NCBI GenBank assembly: GCA_012064385.1
Contig: QRDG01000925.1
Span: forward strand, 124,001-188,000
From: Puccinellia tenuiflora
Taxonomy: Eukaryota; Streptophyta; Magnoliopsida; Poales; Poaceae
DNA: 64,000 nucleotides
Reading direction: 5' to 3'
Each line of letters starts with the position of its first letter. The stretch's first letter is position 1. The notes under the pieces were generated by a model. That model worked only from the letters and a program-made list of their open reading frames with translations. It ran no database searches and was not told the DNA's origin. Positions 45,323 through 55,806 of the stretch are shown here, one piece after another. The position numbers and the translations under genes are program-made.

Positions 45323-48300
45323 GGAAAGCGCGCTCGTCGCCTTCCTTAGGGCAAACTCTGATATGTTCGCATGGACACCGTCAGATATGTCCGGAGTACC
45401 GAGGGAGGTGATCGAGCACCACCTAGCCAGTGTGTCCAAACGCACGCCCCGTGAAGCAAAACGCGCGGTCGCCAGGCGCCAGAGAAGCAAGAGTTCATCG
45501 TTTAAGAAGTAGAGAAGTTGAAGAAAGCTAGCATCATCAAAGAAGTTGTCCATCCCACTTGGCTCTCCAATGGTGTGGTTGTCCCCAAGCACACCGGAGG
45601 AAGCCGCCTCTGCATCGACTTCACCGACCTCAACAAAGCTTGCCCCAAGGACCCTTATCCCCTCCCGAGGATCGACCAGATCGTGGACTCCACTGCCGGC
45701 TGCGAACTCCTCTGTTTTCTGGATGCCTTCTCAGGCTATCACCAGATCAAGATGGCGAAGGAGGACGAGGAGAAGACAGCATTTCTCACCCCTTGTGGTG
45801 TGTTTTGCTACGTCTGCATGCCTTTCGGCCTAAAAAATGCCGGTGCCACTTTCCAGCGCCTCATGAGGATCGCCTTGGGGGCTCAAATGGGAAGGAATGC
45901 AGAGGCCTACGTCGACGACATCGTGGTCAAGACCCGCGAGAAGGACACGCTCATCAAGGACCTCGAGGAGACCTTTGCCAACCTGCGCAAGGTAAACATC
46001 AAGCTGAACCCCGCCAAGTGCGTCTTCGGGGTCCCTTCAGGCAAACTCCTCGGGTTCCTGGTGTCTCATCGTGGCATCGAAGCAAACCCCGACAAGATCA
46101 GGGCTATAGAAGAGATGCAGCCTCCTCGTCGCCTCAAGGACATGCAGCGCTTAGCGGGATGTATGGCCAGCCTTGGCCGGTTCATCTCCAAGTTCGGCGA
46201 GAGGGCGCTGCCGTTTTTTAAGATCATGAAGAGGTCCGGTCCTTTCAAGTGGACTCCTGAAGCGGCAAAGGCCTTCGAGGACCTGAAGAAGTATCTGGCG
46301 AGCCCACCCATCATGGTTGCCCCACGCCCTCGCGAGCCTCTGAAGCTGTATCTTGCAGCCACTCCTCAGACGGCAAGCGCGGTCTTGGTGGCTGAAAGGG
46401 AAGAGCCAGTCCTCGCCAAGCAGAGCTCCGCCTCGCCAAGCCCAGAACTCCACGACAAGGAAGCAGCCTCGTCAAGCCTCCAGCCTCATGCCGAGCCTCT
46501 ACAAGTGGGGCCTCAAGAGAACCTCGACAAGGACTCCACCGAGCCTCGAGAGGAGCCAACCGCTGCCACGTCAACAACCACCCTCGTCGAGCATCCCGTG
46601 TACTTCGTCAGCACAGTGCTGCGGGACGCTCGCGAGCGCTACCCCATGCAGCAGAAGCTCTTTTTCTCGCTCCTCAGCGCCTCCAGGAAGCTGCGCCACT
46701 ACTTCCAGGGTCACCCCATCAAGGTGGTCACCTCGTACCCCCTGGAGCAAGTCCTACGCAACCCAAACGCAACAGATCGCGTCGCAAGCTGGGGCATCGA
46801 GCTGCAACCCTTCGAGCTGGAGTTTGACACCACAAGGGTCATCAAGGGCAGGGCGCTGGCTGATTTCATGGCTGAATGGACGGACACACGTGAAGAAGAG
46901 CCTCAAGACGAAGAAGCTACAGCCTTAGGAGAGACGGAGCCCAGCTACTGGACCATGCACTTCGACGGCGCCTTCGCGGCCCGGAGTGCAGGGGCTGGTG
47001 CTGTCCTGACCTCACCAACAGGCGACAAGCTCTACTACGTCGTCCAGTTGTGCTTTAAGGACAGCGACAAGGTCTCCAACAACATTGCTGAATACGAAGG
47101 CCTCCTCGCTGGGCTCAGAGCTGCCATTGCCCTCGGCATCAAGCGCATCCTCATCAAGGGCGACTCTCAGCTCCTCGTCAACTTCTCCAACAAGAGCTAC
47201 ACTCCTAAGGACACCTACATGGTAGCCTACCTTGAAGAGGTACGCAAACTCGAGAAGCACTTCAGGGGCATGGAGCTCAAGCATATCCCGCGAGGGGAAA
47301 ACCAAGAAGCAGATGAACTCGCCAGGCGAGCGGCAAGAAGGGAAGCCCAGAAGCCTGGAGTGTTCGAGGAGAGACTCGCTAGGGCCTCGGTCAAGCAACC
47401 AGCGGTCAACATGAGCATCAATGAGGAGCTCCCACCAGCCCCATCAAGTGGAGCACCAAACTGCGGCCGGGCTGCCCTCAGGCGATCGCCTGCTGATGAC
47501 CCTGGTACGCCAAGACACTGGTTGGATCGACGAGATCAAGAGCTACTTGCAAGATCGAGTCCTTCCCGAAGAAGATGCAGAGGCCGAGAGGGTTGCTCGC
47601 CAGGCCAAGTCCTACTACCTCCACGACGGAGACCTGTACCGTAAGCGCCCCAATGGGGTTGCGTTGCGGTGCGTCCCTGCCGAGGAAGGCCGCCAGCTCA
47701 TCAACGACATCCACAGCGGAGAGTGCGGCCACCATTCATCCTCACGCACCCTCGCAGGCAAGGTCTTCCGGAGTGGCTTCTACTGGCCTTCAGTGCTTCA
47801 AGATGCAGCTGCAATCGTCCAGTCCTGCGACGCCTGCCAATTCCACGCCAAGAAAATTCACCAGCCCGCGCAAGAACTCCAAACTATCCCGCTCTCCTGG
47901 CCGTTCGCGGTTTGGGGGCTGGACCTTCTGGGACCTTTCCCGTGAGCGCTCGGGGGCTACTGCTACCTCTACGTCACCATCGACAAGTTCACCATGTGGC
48001 CTGAGGTAGAACCCGTGCGCACCATCCCGGCGAAATCAGCGGTAAAGTTCATCAGGAGCTTGGTCTGCCGTTTTGGCGTGCCCAACCGCATCATCACCGA
48101 CACGGCTCGCAATTCATCAGCGGCGCCTTCAAGTCCTACTGCGGTAGCCTCGGCGCCCAAATCTGCTACGCCTCGGTGGCTCACCCACGAAGCAACGGGC
48201 AGGCTGAGCGAGCCAACGCCGAGGTGCTCAAGGGCCTCAAGACGAGAAGCTTCAACTACCTCAAGGCCAGCGGCAAGCACTGGATCGATGAGCTCCCCTC

Positions 48301-48757
48301 GGTGCTCTGGTCCATCCGTACCACGCCAACGAAGCCCAATGGCGAGATGCTGTTCTCCCTCGTCTATGGCGCTGAAGCTGTTCTCCCCAGTGAGATCACC
48401 CACGGCTCTCCACGAGTCTTGGCCTTCAAGGAGGCTGAGCTGGACGAACTCCGCAACGACGACCTGCTGCTGCTCGAGGGGCTCCGCCGCAATGCGGCCC
48501 TGAGAGCGGCAAGGTACCAGCAAGACCTCCATCGCTACCACAGCCGCCACATCCACCCGCGCACTCTCGAAGCAGGAGACCTTGTCCTGAGGAGAATCCT
48601 CTCCAGAGCAGGCCTCCACAAGCTCTCGCCAATGTGGGAAGGACCCTACAGGGTCGTGCACATCGCCAGGCCTGGCTCCACGCGGCTCGAGACGGAGGGT
48701 GGCATTCCTGTCGCCAACCCCTGGAACATCCAGCACCTGCGCAAGTTCTACCCCTGA
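45323..48757 (+). pseudogene. Tat-type RT, RNase H, archaeal RNase H and integrase, second copy
   Basis: From 45518 a continuous frame of 708 codons gives RT with LDAFSGYHQIKM and the catalytic YVDDIVVK (about residue 130). It then has RNase H, and a second RNase H around 46930-47330 with HFDGAFA, NIAEYEGLLAGL and ADELARRAARR. It is lost near 47430. The integrase continues in another frame (47421-47945) with the zinc-binding H-x-H/C-x2-C end (GHHSSSRT and SCDACQ), stops at TGA 47943, and resumes in fragments to 48757. The C-terminal part (AHPRSNGQAERANAEVLKG, NPWNIQHLRKFYP) is typical, and there is no chromodomain. It looks more complete than the first copy but is not functional. Confidence 0.87.
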
Positions 48758-49972
48758 TCGTCCTCGACGAACAACTTTTTGCGTCAAGGGAGAGCTTCGC
48801 GCCATCATCCTCCACGAGGAAAATATTCGAGCTCCCCTCTCTACTATACGTTGCCGTGGGCCGTTCGAGAAGACTCTCAAGCCACCACGCCTCGGCAAGG
48901 TGACTTCTTCAAGCACCATGCCTTGGCGAGGTGGATCCCCATGCCTAGACATGGCGGACCACAGGCTCTACGAAGCCACCCCCGCATAGGGGCCCCCTCT
49001 GAGCTCTCTCTACATGCGTCGCCTCGGGCCGCGAGAGTCTCAGCCACTCCATGTGGAACCCCATGCCCAGACATGGCGGATTTTGTACTTCTGGCCACGC
49101 CAGTGTAATGAACCCTTGTTTCAGGTCACTTTGAACCTTTGCGCTTCGCGCCAGCATATGATGTTGCTTCGGTAAGTAGTTATATTATTGCATTTCATCC
49201 TTGCACGTATGATCCCTCCTGTGCATCTCGCGAGCGGGGGCTGAGCATGGTGCCTGTGCCTCGGGAGCATCCCAGCAGTGCCTCAAACCCAAGGGATCCG
49301 AGCTCTGAACTCACGGGTCAGCTCTCATGTACGTCAACTCCCAAGGAGCTCTGAACTCATGGGCCAGCTCCCGTGCACGTCAACTCACCAAGGACCTTGG
49401 TGCCTGTTCTCCTCGCGAGACACACATGAAGGAACCTACGAGCGCGCATGAGTTATCTAGCTATGTATTGCTTGTGGGTATGCCTATCTGTCCAAACGCA
49501 GGAAAGCAGGTTCAAAACAAGCCTCAAGCAACCTCGTGAGGAAAAACGTCTCACCAGGGAACCAACACCCTCTCCAAGGCAAAAATGCCTCGCAAAGCTA
49601 AGTCCAAACACTTGGTTAAATTTCCTTTCGCTGGTTTTTATCCCTCGAGCCTCTTTTCTCTCTCCTATGCCTCATGGGCTGCTTGCGCGTTAAAGGGGAG
49701 CCCCGAGCATCGTGCCTCGGGGAGCTCTTACTTCTCGAGGCCTCACGCACCCCCGGCCTTGTGGAGCCCTGACTCTCACATACCGAAGCGGCGGTGGTGT
49801 AGCGCTAAGAGAGGGTCCTAAGACGTAGAGCGAAAAAGACATGAAGGGAAAGATAAAAGCCTCCCGAGGGACATTCACAAGCGCATTCAAGTAAAACTTA
49901 AACAAGTCTTTACAAGCTTAAGAAATACTAAGATAATGTGTGCCCCATGCACATCCAGCCGCAGGAAAGAGC
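48758..49972 (+). other. Region between integrase and the antisense ORF
   Basis: There is no domain. 48850-49110 holds imperfect direct repeats of about 110-150 bp (ccatgcctagacatggcgga and ccatgcccagacatggcgga), usual for Tat-type spacers. GC-rich repeat phrases with ctcgcgag recur up to 49800. Confidence 0.55.
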
Positions 49973-52900
49973 TCAGGCCTTCGGGCCTCCTGAGGTGCCC
50001 CCGTTGTCCGCAGCGGCACTTTCCTCCTCTTCCGCGGCGTCCTCCAAGCCATCGTCCTCGTTCTCCTCTACCTCGACCTGGTCGAACTTCTTGGCATACG
50101 CCTCTGCGGCCTTCCGTATCCTGTCACTCACCGTCGTGCGGCAGCTGAGGTCGACGAGCACCGTCACGGCCTCGAGGTCGAGGGAAGGCTGAAGCCTCGC
50201 GAGGTTGGCGAAGATGCGGCAAGTGGCGAGGACGAGGAGATCGCGACTCTCCTCCACGATGCGTTCGTCGAAGCTCTTCGCGGTCTCTTCAAGCTTCGTG
50301 AGGAATCGCTCGAAGAAGAACGCGTACCCGGCCTCGTCGTCGTTCCCCTCTGCGGTGAAGGAGCGGACCTCGGTCCCCAGGCGGACCCCAACAGCACGTG
50401 CGCGGGACACCAGGTCATGGAGCATGCGCTGGCGCTGGCGCAACATGGTTCGGGCGATCTGCGTGTTGCGCTGTGCCTCCTCCGCGGCGTCTGCAACCGG
50501 CCCCACCTGCTGGTGGAGCTCGCTCAGGTCCTTCTCCAGGGCGGCGACCTTCTCTTCCGCACGAGCCTGAGCATCTCTGGCGCTCTGAAGGCGGGAGGCC
50601 ATCTGCTTCTCCCCCTTCTCGAGCCCCTTTATGCGGTTCTGGAGCTCATTGCGCCTCGTCGTGAAGCGCTCCTCCTGCTTCTTGGCCTTCTCGTCGAAAC
50701 TCTTGGAGAGATCTTGGCGGATGAGCTTGACCCTGTCGTCGGCCTCCTCCTGCATTTTCTTCTGCTTCACCGCGAGGCTGGCGTTGGCCTTCTCGAGGCG
50801 CTCCGCGTAGGTGGCCTCGTCCTGGGACACCTGACTCTCGCGAGCCCGTAGTTCCTCCTCGCGGGTGGCCTGGTCCCTCTCGAGCTGCTGGACCTGCTCC
50901 TCGCGCTACTGCAGTTCCTCCTCTCGGGGGGAGAACTCTCCCTCACGTCGCGTCAGCTCCGCTTCGCGCTGTGTCAGCTGCTCCCAGCGAGCGTCCAGCC
51001 TCTCGCGGAGCTCCTTCAAGCTGTCCTCTACGACTTCGGAGTCCATGATGAATTTTTGCTCTGCGGCCGCAATCTCCTGTTGCTTAGAGGCGGTTTCCAC
51101 CTCGAAAGCCTCTGCGCGGCGTCCAGTTCCTCCATGGTCTCTGCCGCCTCCCGCTTCACACTGTCGCGGGTCTCCTTGGCGAAGCGCATCGCCTCTTCAC
51201 GTGCTGCCCGGGCCGCCGCATCCTGCCGGCGGCAGCTCTCCACCCTCTCGCGGAGGAGGGCCCAGGCTTCGTCAAGCTCCGCCCGCTCCTCCGCCCTGGC
51301 GAGTTCTTCTTCGACGTACTGCAGTCTCCAGCTTGTCGAGCGTCTGCCGCGCTTGGCTGAAGACGGAGCTGCGGCGAGCTGTGTGGCAGGCGTGGCTCCC
51401 GCGGCGCCAAGGTCCCCGCATCGCCGCGGCGTGCAGAGACCTCGACGCTTGTCGAGGTACCCGAGGCACCTTGCCTCGGGCTCACAGCGGCTCCTGATGC
51501 GGCCTGGGGGCTCGTGTGGGAGCCTCCTTCGCCGCCCGCGTTAGGAGCCCTCTGGGGGCTGGGCGTCCTCTCGTCCTCGGCTCCGGCATCCATGGGCTCC
51601 GGAGGCGTTTCCTCCTCCTGCCCTCCGGGGGCAGATTCAGCCCCCCCTGTGGTGGCCGCGCCTGCCGCGGCCTCGGGCTCGTCAGCCCCTCTTGTGGAGG
51701 CCTCTCCCTCTGGAGGTGACTCCACGGTGGCCTCTTGGGCCCCCGCCTCGTCTGGCCTCTCCGAGGCTCCTGCGGCCTCGGTCGCTGCCTCGTCCTCCGC
51801 TGCCTCCTGCTGTATGGGAGGAGTGGAGGCCCGTGCTGGCGACGACGCCACCTCTTCAACCTCCCCCTCCGCGCGGTGTTCATCCGCGGGAGGAGTAACC
51901 ACACGCCGCGGCTCGTCAACCGCAGGCGTCACCACGGTGGCGTCGGCAATCTCCCCAAGCTTGCGGAGCCGTCGCCTCTTCGGCGCCGCGAGGTTGCTAA
52001 AAAGAAAGACAAACAGAAGATCCTTCAGGAGGGTATTCGAAAGCAAAATCCTAAAGGAAAGAAGAAGGACCAGGGCTTACTTGTCAGCCATCTTCCACAC
52101 CCTCTTCTTCGCCTTCGGCGGCTGGGGGCTGTTTGCTCTGGCTCCTTCTCGAGGCGCTCCTGCCTCCTCGCGAGGAGCGCCCCTCGCGGCCACGGCGTCC
52201 CTGTCGTGGGCGGACTTGGAGCGGGGCTCGCGGCGCCCTCCCTTGCCGCCGCTCTCCTCCTCCTCCGCGGTGCGTCGGGAGGGAGCTCCGCGAGAGGGAT
52301 CCTCGTCGCTGCTGGAGGAAATCACCTGGAGGTCCCCTTCAGGCGGTAGGCTCCTTGAGGAGCTAGCGAAGCCTCCCGAGGGGTCAGCGCCTCCCGAGGC
52401 CTCGCCCTCGCCAGAGTCCTCCGCCTCGCCCGGTTCCGACGACTCGTCCATCTGCTCCGGCTCCGCCGCCCACGGGTTGCTGCGGGGCCCACGGTGTCCT
52501 TCGGGCACGATGCCCCATTCATCGAATGTGGGCAGGCTCCTGCGGTGCTCGTGCACCTTCTCTTCCCCAAAGGTGAAGAGCGGTCGGGCCTCGTCGGCGG
52601 CTGGGGCTGGGATGGCCGCCTAAGTGAAGAGGGTCCCCATGACCTTGTCCAATACCTCCGGAGTGAAGCTATCCGTGCACAGGCGCATCCCATCCTCCGG
52701 GCCTGTGTATGTCCACATCAGCTCTGAATGCCACTGGAGGGGGGCGATGCGGCGCCTCGTGAAGTCCTTCGCCACCATCTGGCCGGTGAGTCCGGCGTCG
52801 CGGAGCCCCCGCAGGCACTCGTACACCGCGTCAAGCATCGGGCCCTCGAAGCCCTCGCTCGCCAGCGCCCACTTCTTCGGGGGCGCCACGGGCATATCCA

Positions 52901-53617
52901 GGAGATGGTTCTTCACCTTGGTGTCGACGAAGAACCACCGCTGGCGGAAGTCCTCCACCTTCTTCGTCACCTTGGTGATGGCATTTTCGCCGCTCCACGC
53001 GATGGGGATGTAGTTCTTGCTCCTGGCGTCGGCGATGCGGAAGGAGACGCATCCGGTCCGCTCATTCTGCGCGGAGGACCGGAGTGCGTAGAAGCTGCGG
53101 AAGAGATCCACAGAAGGACGGACACCGACGTAGGCCTCGCAGAGGTAGGCGAAGATGGAGAGGATGAGGATGGAATTGGGATGAAGATGGAGGAGTTGGA
53201 TCTGGTATGTCTCCAAAACCGCCATGAGGAAGTCGGAGAAAGGAGGAACGAGACCGGCGAAGAGAGTGTGAAGGAAGATGGGGTAGTACCCCTCGCGAAG
53301 CTTGCTGCTACCGGCCGGCTTCATGCTTGTGGCGTCCGTGCTCGTTGGTCTTCGCGGCCGCCAGGTGGCGCACCTTGTCAATCCCCGCCGAGTTGATGCG
53401 GGACCCCCGCAGCGCCTCCTTGGGTTCAGCACTCCACGACGCCACCGCGGGCTTGCCAGCCTGCATCGGAGCCTTGTCCTTCTTGGGAGCGGCTGCTCTC
53501 TGGGGCGCAATGGTCGCAGAAGAGAAGAAGATCTTGGAGGTGATGCGCTCTGGGAAGAAGGAGGCGTTTGGGGGAAGTGTGCGGCGAAGTAATGGGCGAA
53601 GTGATGGGCGCCATCAT
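49973..53617 (-). pseudogene. Antisense ORF of the Tat element, spliced, decayed
   Basis: On the minus strand the reading starts near 53617-53723, and the first 300 bases are frameshifted. It runs through a domain of the Transposase_28 / gypsy-type transposon family (GYYPIFLHTLFAGLVPP, LCEAYVGVRPSVDLF, about 53300-52650). After an in-frame TAG at 52621-52623 it continues in the same frame to 52081. A clear 84 bp intron (GTAAGC at 52080 to TTTTTAG at 51997) leads in frame into an acidic, Pro/Ala/Glu-rich region (51996 to about 51400). Several frameshifts follow, and then a long coiled coil (about 51240-50100, many Glu/Lys/Gln heptads) with an acidic end at 49973. Such additional antisense ORFs are known in Tat-lineage elements. 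Their function is not known. Confidence 0.72.
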
Positions 53618-53813
53618 CGCACGCAGGCTTTATCGACCAGTTACCAAGGGCGTGGCGGGCCCCACTGGGTCGCCCGTTGGAGCCGAGGAGATCGTGGCTT
53701 CGAGCGCAACCGCTGCGCCCCACGTGTCACGGCCCAGGCAGGCATCGTTGGGCCCCCGACGCTTCGCCTGCATCCGCGGACTTCGGCGTGCCCATCGTGG
53801 GCCCGGGGGCTAC

Positions 53814-54842
53814 TGTCGGCACAATGGAAACCAGGGTACCACGGGCCGGCCTGCCAGGGCCCACGACACTCTTCAGAAGATTTCGCTAAGGACCAGGCTC
53901 TCCAAGCCTGGCGAGCCTCGCGAGGGACCTCTCCTCGAGAGGGCATCTCGGATGCTACCTTCGATTCTGTCAAGGATCAAGCCAAAAGGCTAGGCGAGGC
54001 CTCCAGCCTCGCGGGGTTCCTTCCCCACGAAGCAAGCCCTGTCTCCGCGACAGAGCGCACATGGGCTCTGCGCCCTCCGCAGAGTCATGGGTGCGCCTAC
54101 GCGCGGTGACGACAGCGCCGCAGTTGCCACTCTCGTGTATAAAGCAGTCAACAAGGCTGCATCAAGCAAAGGAGCTACAAGAATTGCCATTTCGGTGATA
54201 AGGAGACCATCTGCCGCTACACTCCAAGGGCGACATCACCGTGGGGCGCATCTCGAGCCCCAGCAGCGCCAGCCCACCGTCCTGGCTGGACGGTGGCTTT
54301 TCCAGCTTTGGTGACGCCGCTCCCTGCCATGGACCGCATCCATGGACTCTCCCTTTATCGTACACCCGACCTCCTCCTTGGTCGCCATGTGGTAACCCTT
54401 CCCGCCAAGATGTTTGGGGGAAGAGGTCCAGGACACCTATAAAAGGAGGGGGAGCATGTTCAGGCAAGGGGGTTGGAGTATTGGAGAGTTTAGAGAGAGA
54501 GAGAGAGAGATAAGGAGAAGGAGCCAGGATCTGAGATCCGAAGCTCCAGTGCTGTCCTAGCGATAGCCATTGTTAGCCACCTCGAGCTCCCGAAGCTCTC
54601 CTTGTACTGTAACCTCTGCAAGCAGTGCAATACAACCAAGGCAGGACGTAGGGGTTTTACCTCTCCAAGAGGGCCCTGAACCTGGGTAACATCGTGTGTT
54701 CATCTCTGCAGTGCCGTCCCACAGCGATCTCGACGAGCGCCATCGCCGAGGCACGTTGAGGGTTGTTTGATTCCGTGTTCAGCCCCTTACTCGATTCTTT
54801 ACCTAGTGAGAAACACCCAGTTCCTGGGACAGTTCTCCGACA
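53814..54842 (+). repeat. 3' LTR of the Tat element (1029 bp)
   Basis: It begins TGTCGGCACA right after the purine tract gggcccgggggctac and ends TTCTCCGACA. A TATA box, TATAAAA, lies at 54438-54444 in a normal context (cacctataaaaggaggg), followed by a GA repeat at 54494-54510. The 5 bases after it (GTTTT) do not match the left flank. Confidence 0.88.
54438..54444 (+). promoter_or_regulatory. TATA box of the Tat 3' LTR
   Basis: TATAAAA followed by GGAGGGGG. The start of transcription would be expected about 30 bp downstream, near 54470. Confidence 0.6.
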
Positions 54843-55806
54843 GTTTTGATCAAGCTTGTTTATGAGAGCATGTGTGGGGGAACGTGTGCATTAGTTGGAG
54901 TAATGAGGGGGTGGCTAGTGCGGTGAAAGTGAGAGAAGTTCCGCGATCCACTTGGGTTTTCCTACCTTACTTTGTTACCTCACTAGGGATAAACTAAAAT
55001 ACCATGCTACCAAAGATGTGGGTTGACCATTGCCAATTCTCATGACTAGATCTAGCATGTTCTTATTTTCACTTCATATCATAAAGATTAAAGCTATGCT
55101 CTGATTTATCTTAATACTAAGGTGTTATGATTTAGTTCGCATCTTAGTGGAGTATAAGAGAGATTAATAACCAAAAGATCTCTATGTTAGGACGTGATGC
55201 CCATATAATTAGTAACTTGTCACAAAACTTTGTGTTGCAATCTCATATGTCAATTACTTTGTTCCATTGTCCACCACAACATTAAAGAGAGAGTGCATTT
55301 GTGAAACCATGAACCCCGGTCCATTTTTAATCATAAGAAACAACTTTCCAACCACTTTTAAGCATCATCTACATTCAGCCATTTTAAAATCAGAAAATAC
55401 AAAAACACTTTTACTTCTTGCATTCACATATAAAAACCCCAAAAATATCATCCATCATTGTTTCCACCATCCTTGCATATTTATCTACCACTATTGCATA
55501 TTTATTTATTATTTTACATTTGTTTTACTTGGTGAGGTTGAGGGCACAAAACAATTTACTTTGTTTGTTGGTTCTCAAGGGAATGATAAGAAGATAAACC
55601 TTTCACTACTGATTCCCCGAGAGTTCGATATAAACCCTCGAGTCATCCCTTGTGGGGAAAACCGTCTTTCCTATACTATACACTCTGCACTTGGAGTCTC
55701 AACCTAACCATTGTTTTTTAACGCAGGTAACTTCACCATCAACAACATTTTCTGGCGCCTTACCATCAAGTGTTCTTTGGTGCTGTTGCTGAGTTAAAGG
55801 CCATCA
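54843..55806 (+). mobile_element. 5'-truncated LTR of the tRNA-Asp-primed family
   Basis: It is similar to the minus-strand LTR 5220-6200 in the opposite orientation (shared tttatgagagcatgtg, ctcactagggataaacta, gagagtgcatttgtgaaacc). It ends GGCCATCA at 55806 directly against chromovirus integrase codons, so it was inserted there. The left part is missing because the Tat element's 3' LTR begins or ends at 54842. The LTR end contains an internal piece of primer-site sequence, ttttctggcgcc, at 55748-55759. Confidence 0.75.

Larger units (their letters stand above)
42989..46730 (+). repeat. 1.9 kb direct duplication joined at an N
   Basis: 42989-44866 and 44868 to about 46730 are the same protease-reverse transcriptase-RNase H segment, offset by 1879 bases and joined by the single N at 44867. 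They differ at scattered positions, and each carries its own lesions: a sixth G breaking reverse transcriptase at about 43995 and a TAG at about 44773 in the first, and a damaged protease end and a TAA at about 45503 in the second. Confidence 0.92.
40891..54842 (+). mobile_element. Tat-lineage Ty3/gypsy element(s), rearranged
   Basis: It starts with TGTCGGCACA (only 91 bp of the 5' LTR) and ends with a full 3' LTR closing CCGACA. Between them lie gag, protease, reverse transcriptase, RNase H, a second archaeal-type RNase H and integrase on the plus strand, then an antisense ORF. The second RNase H and the antisense ORF are marks of the Tat lineage (RIRE2/Grande/Cinful relatives). The flanks do not match (ATGGG left, GTTTT right), the primer site is deleted, and a 1.9 kb segment is duplicated across an N at 44867. 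The block is therefore either a recombinant or a joined assembly of two elements. Confidence 0.8.
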
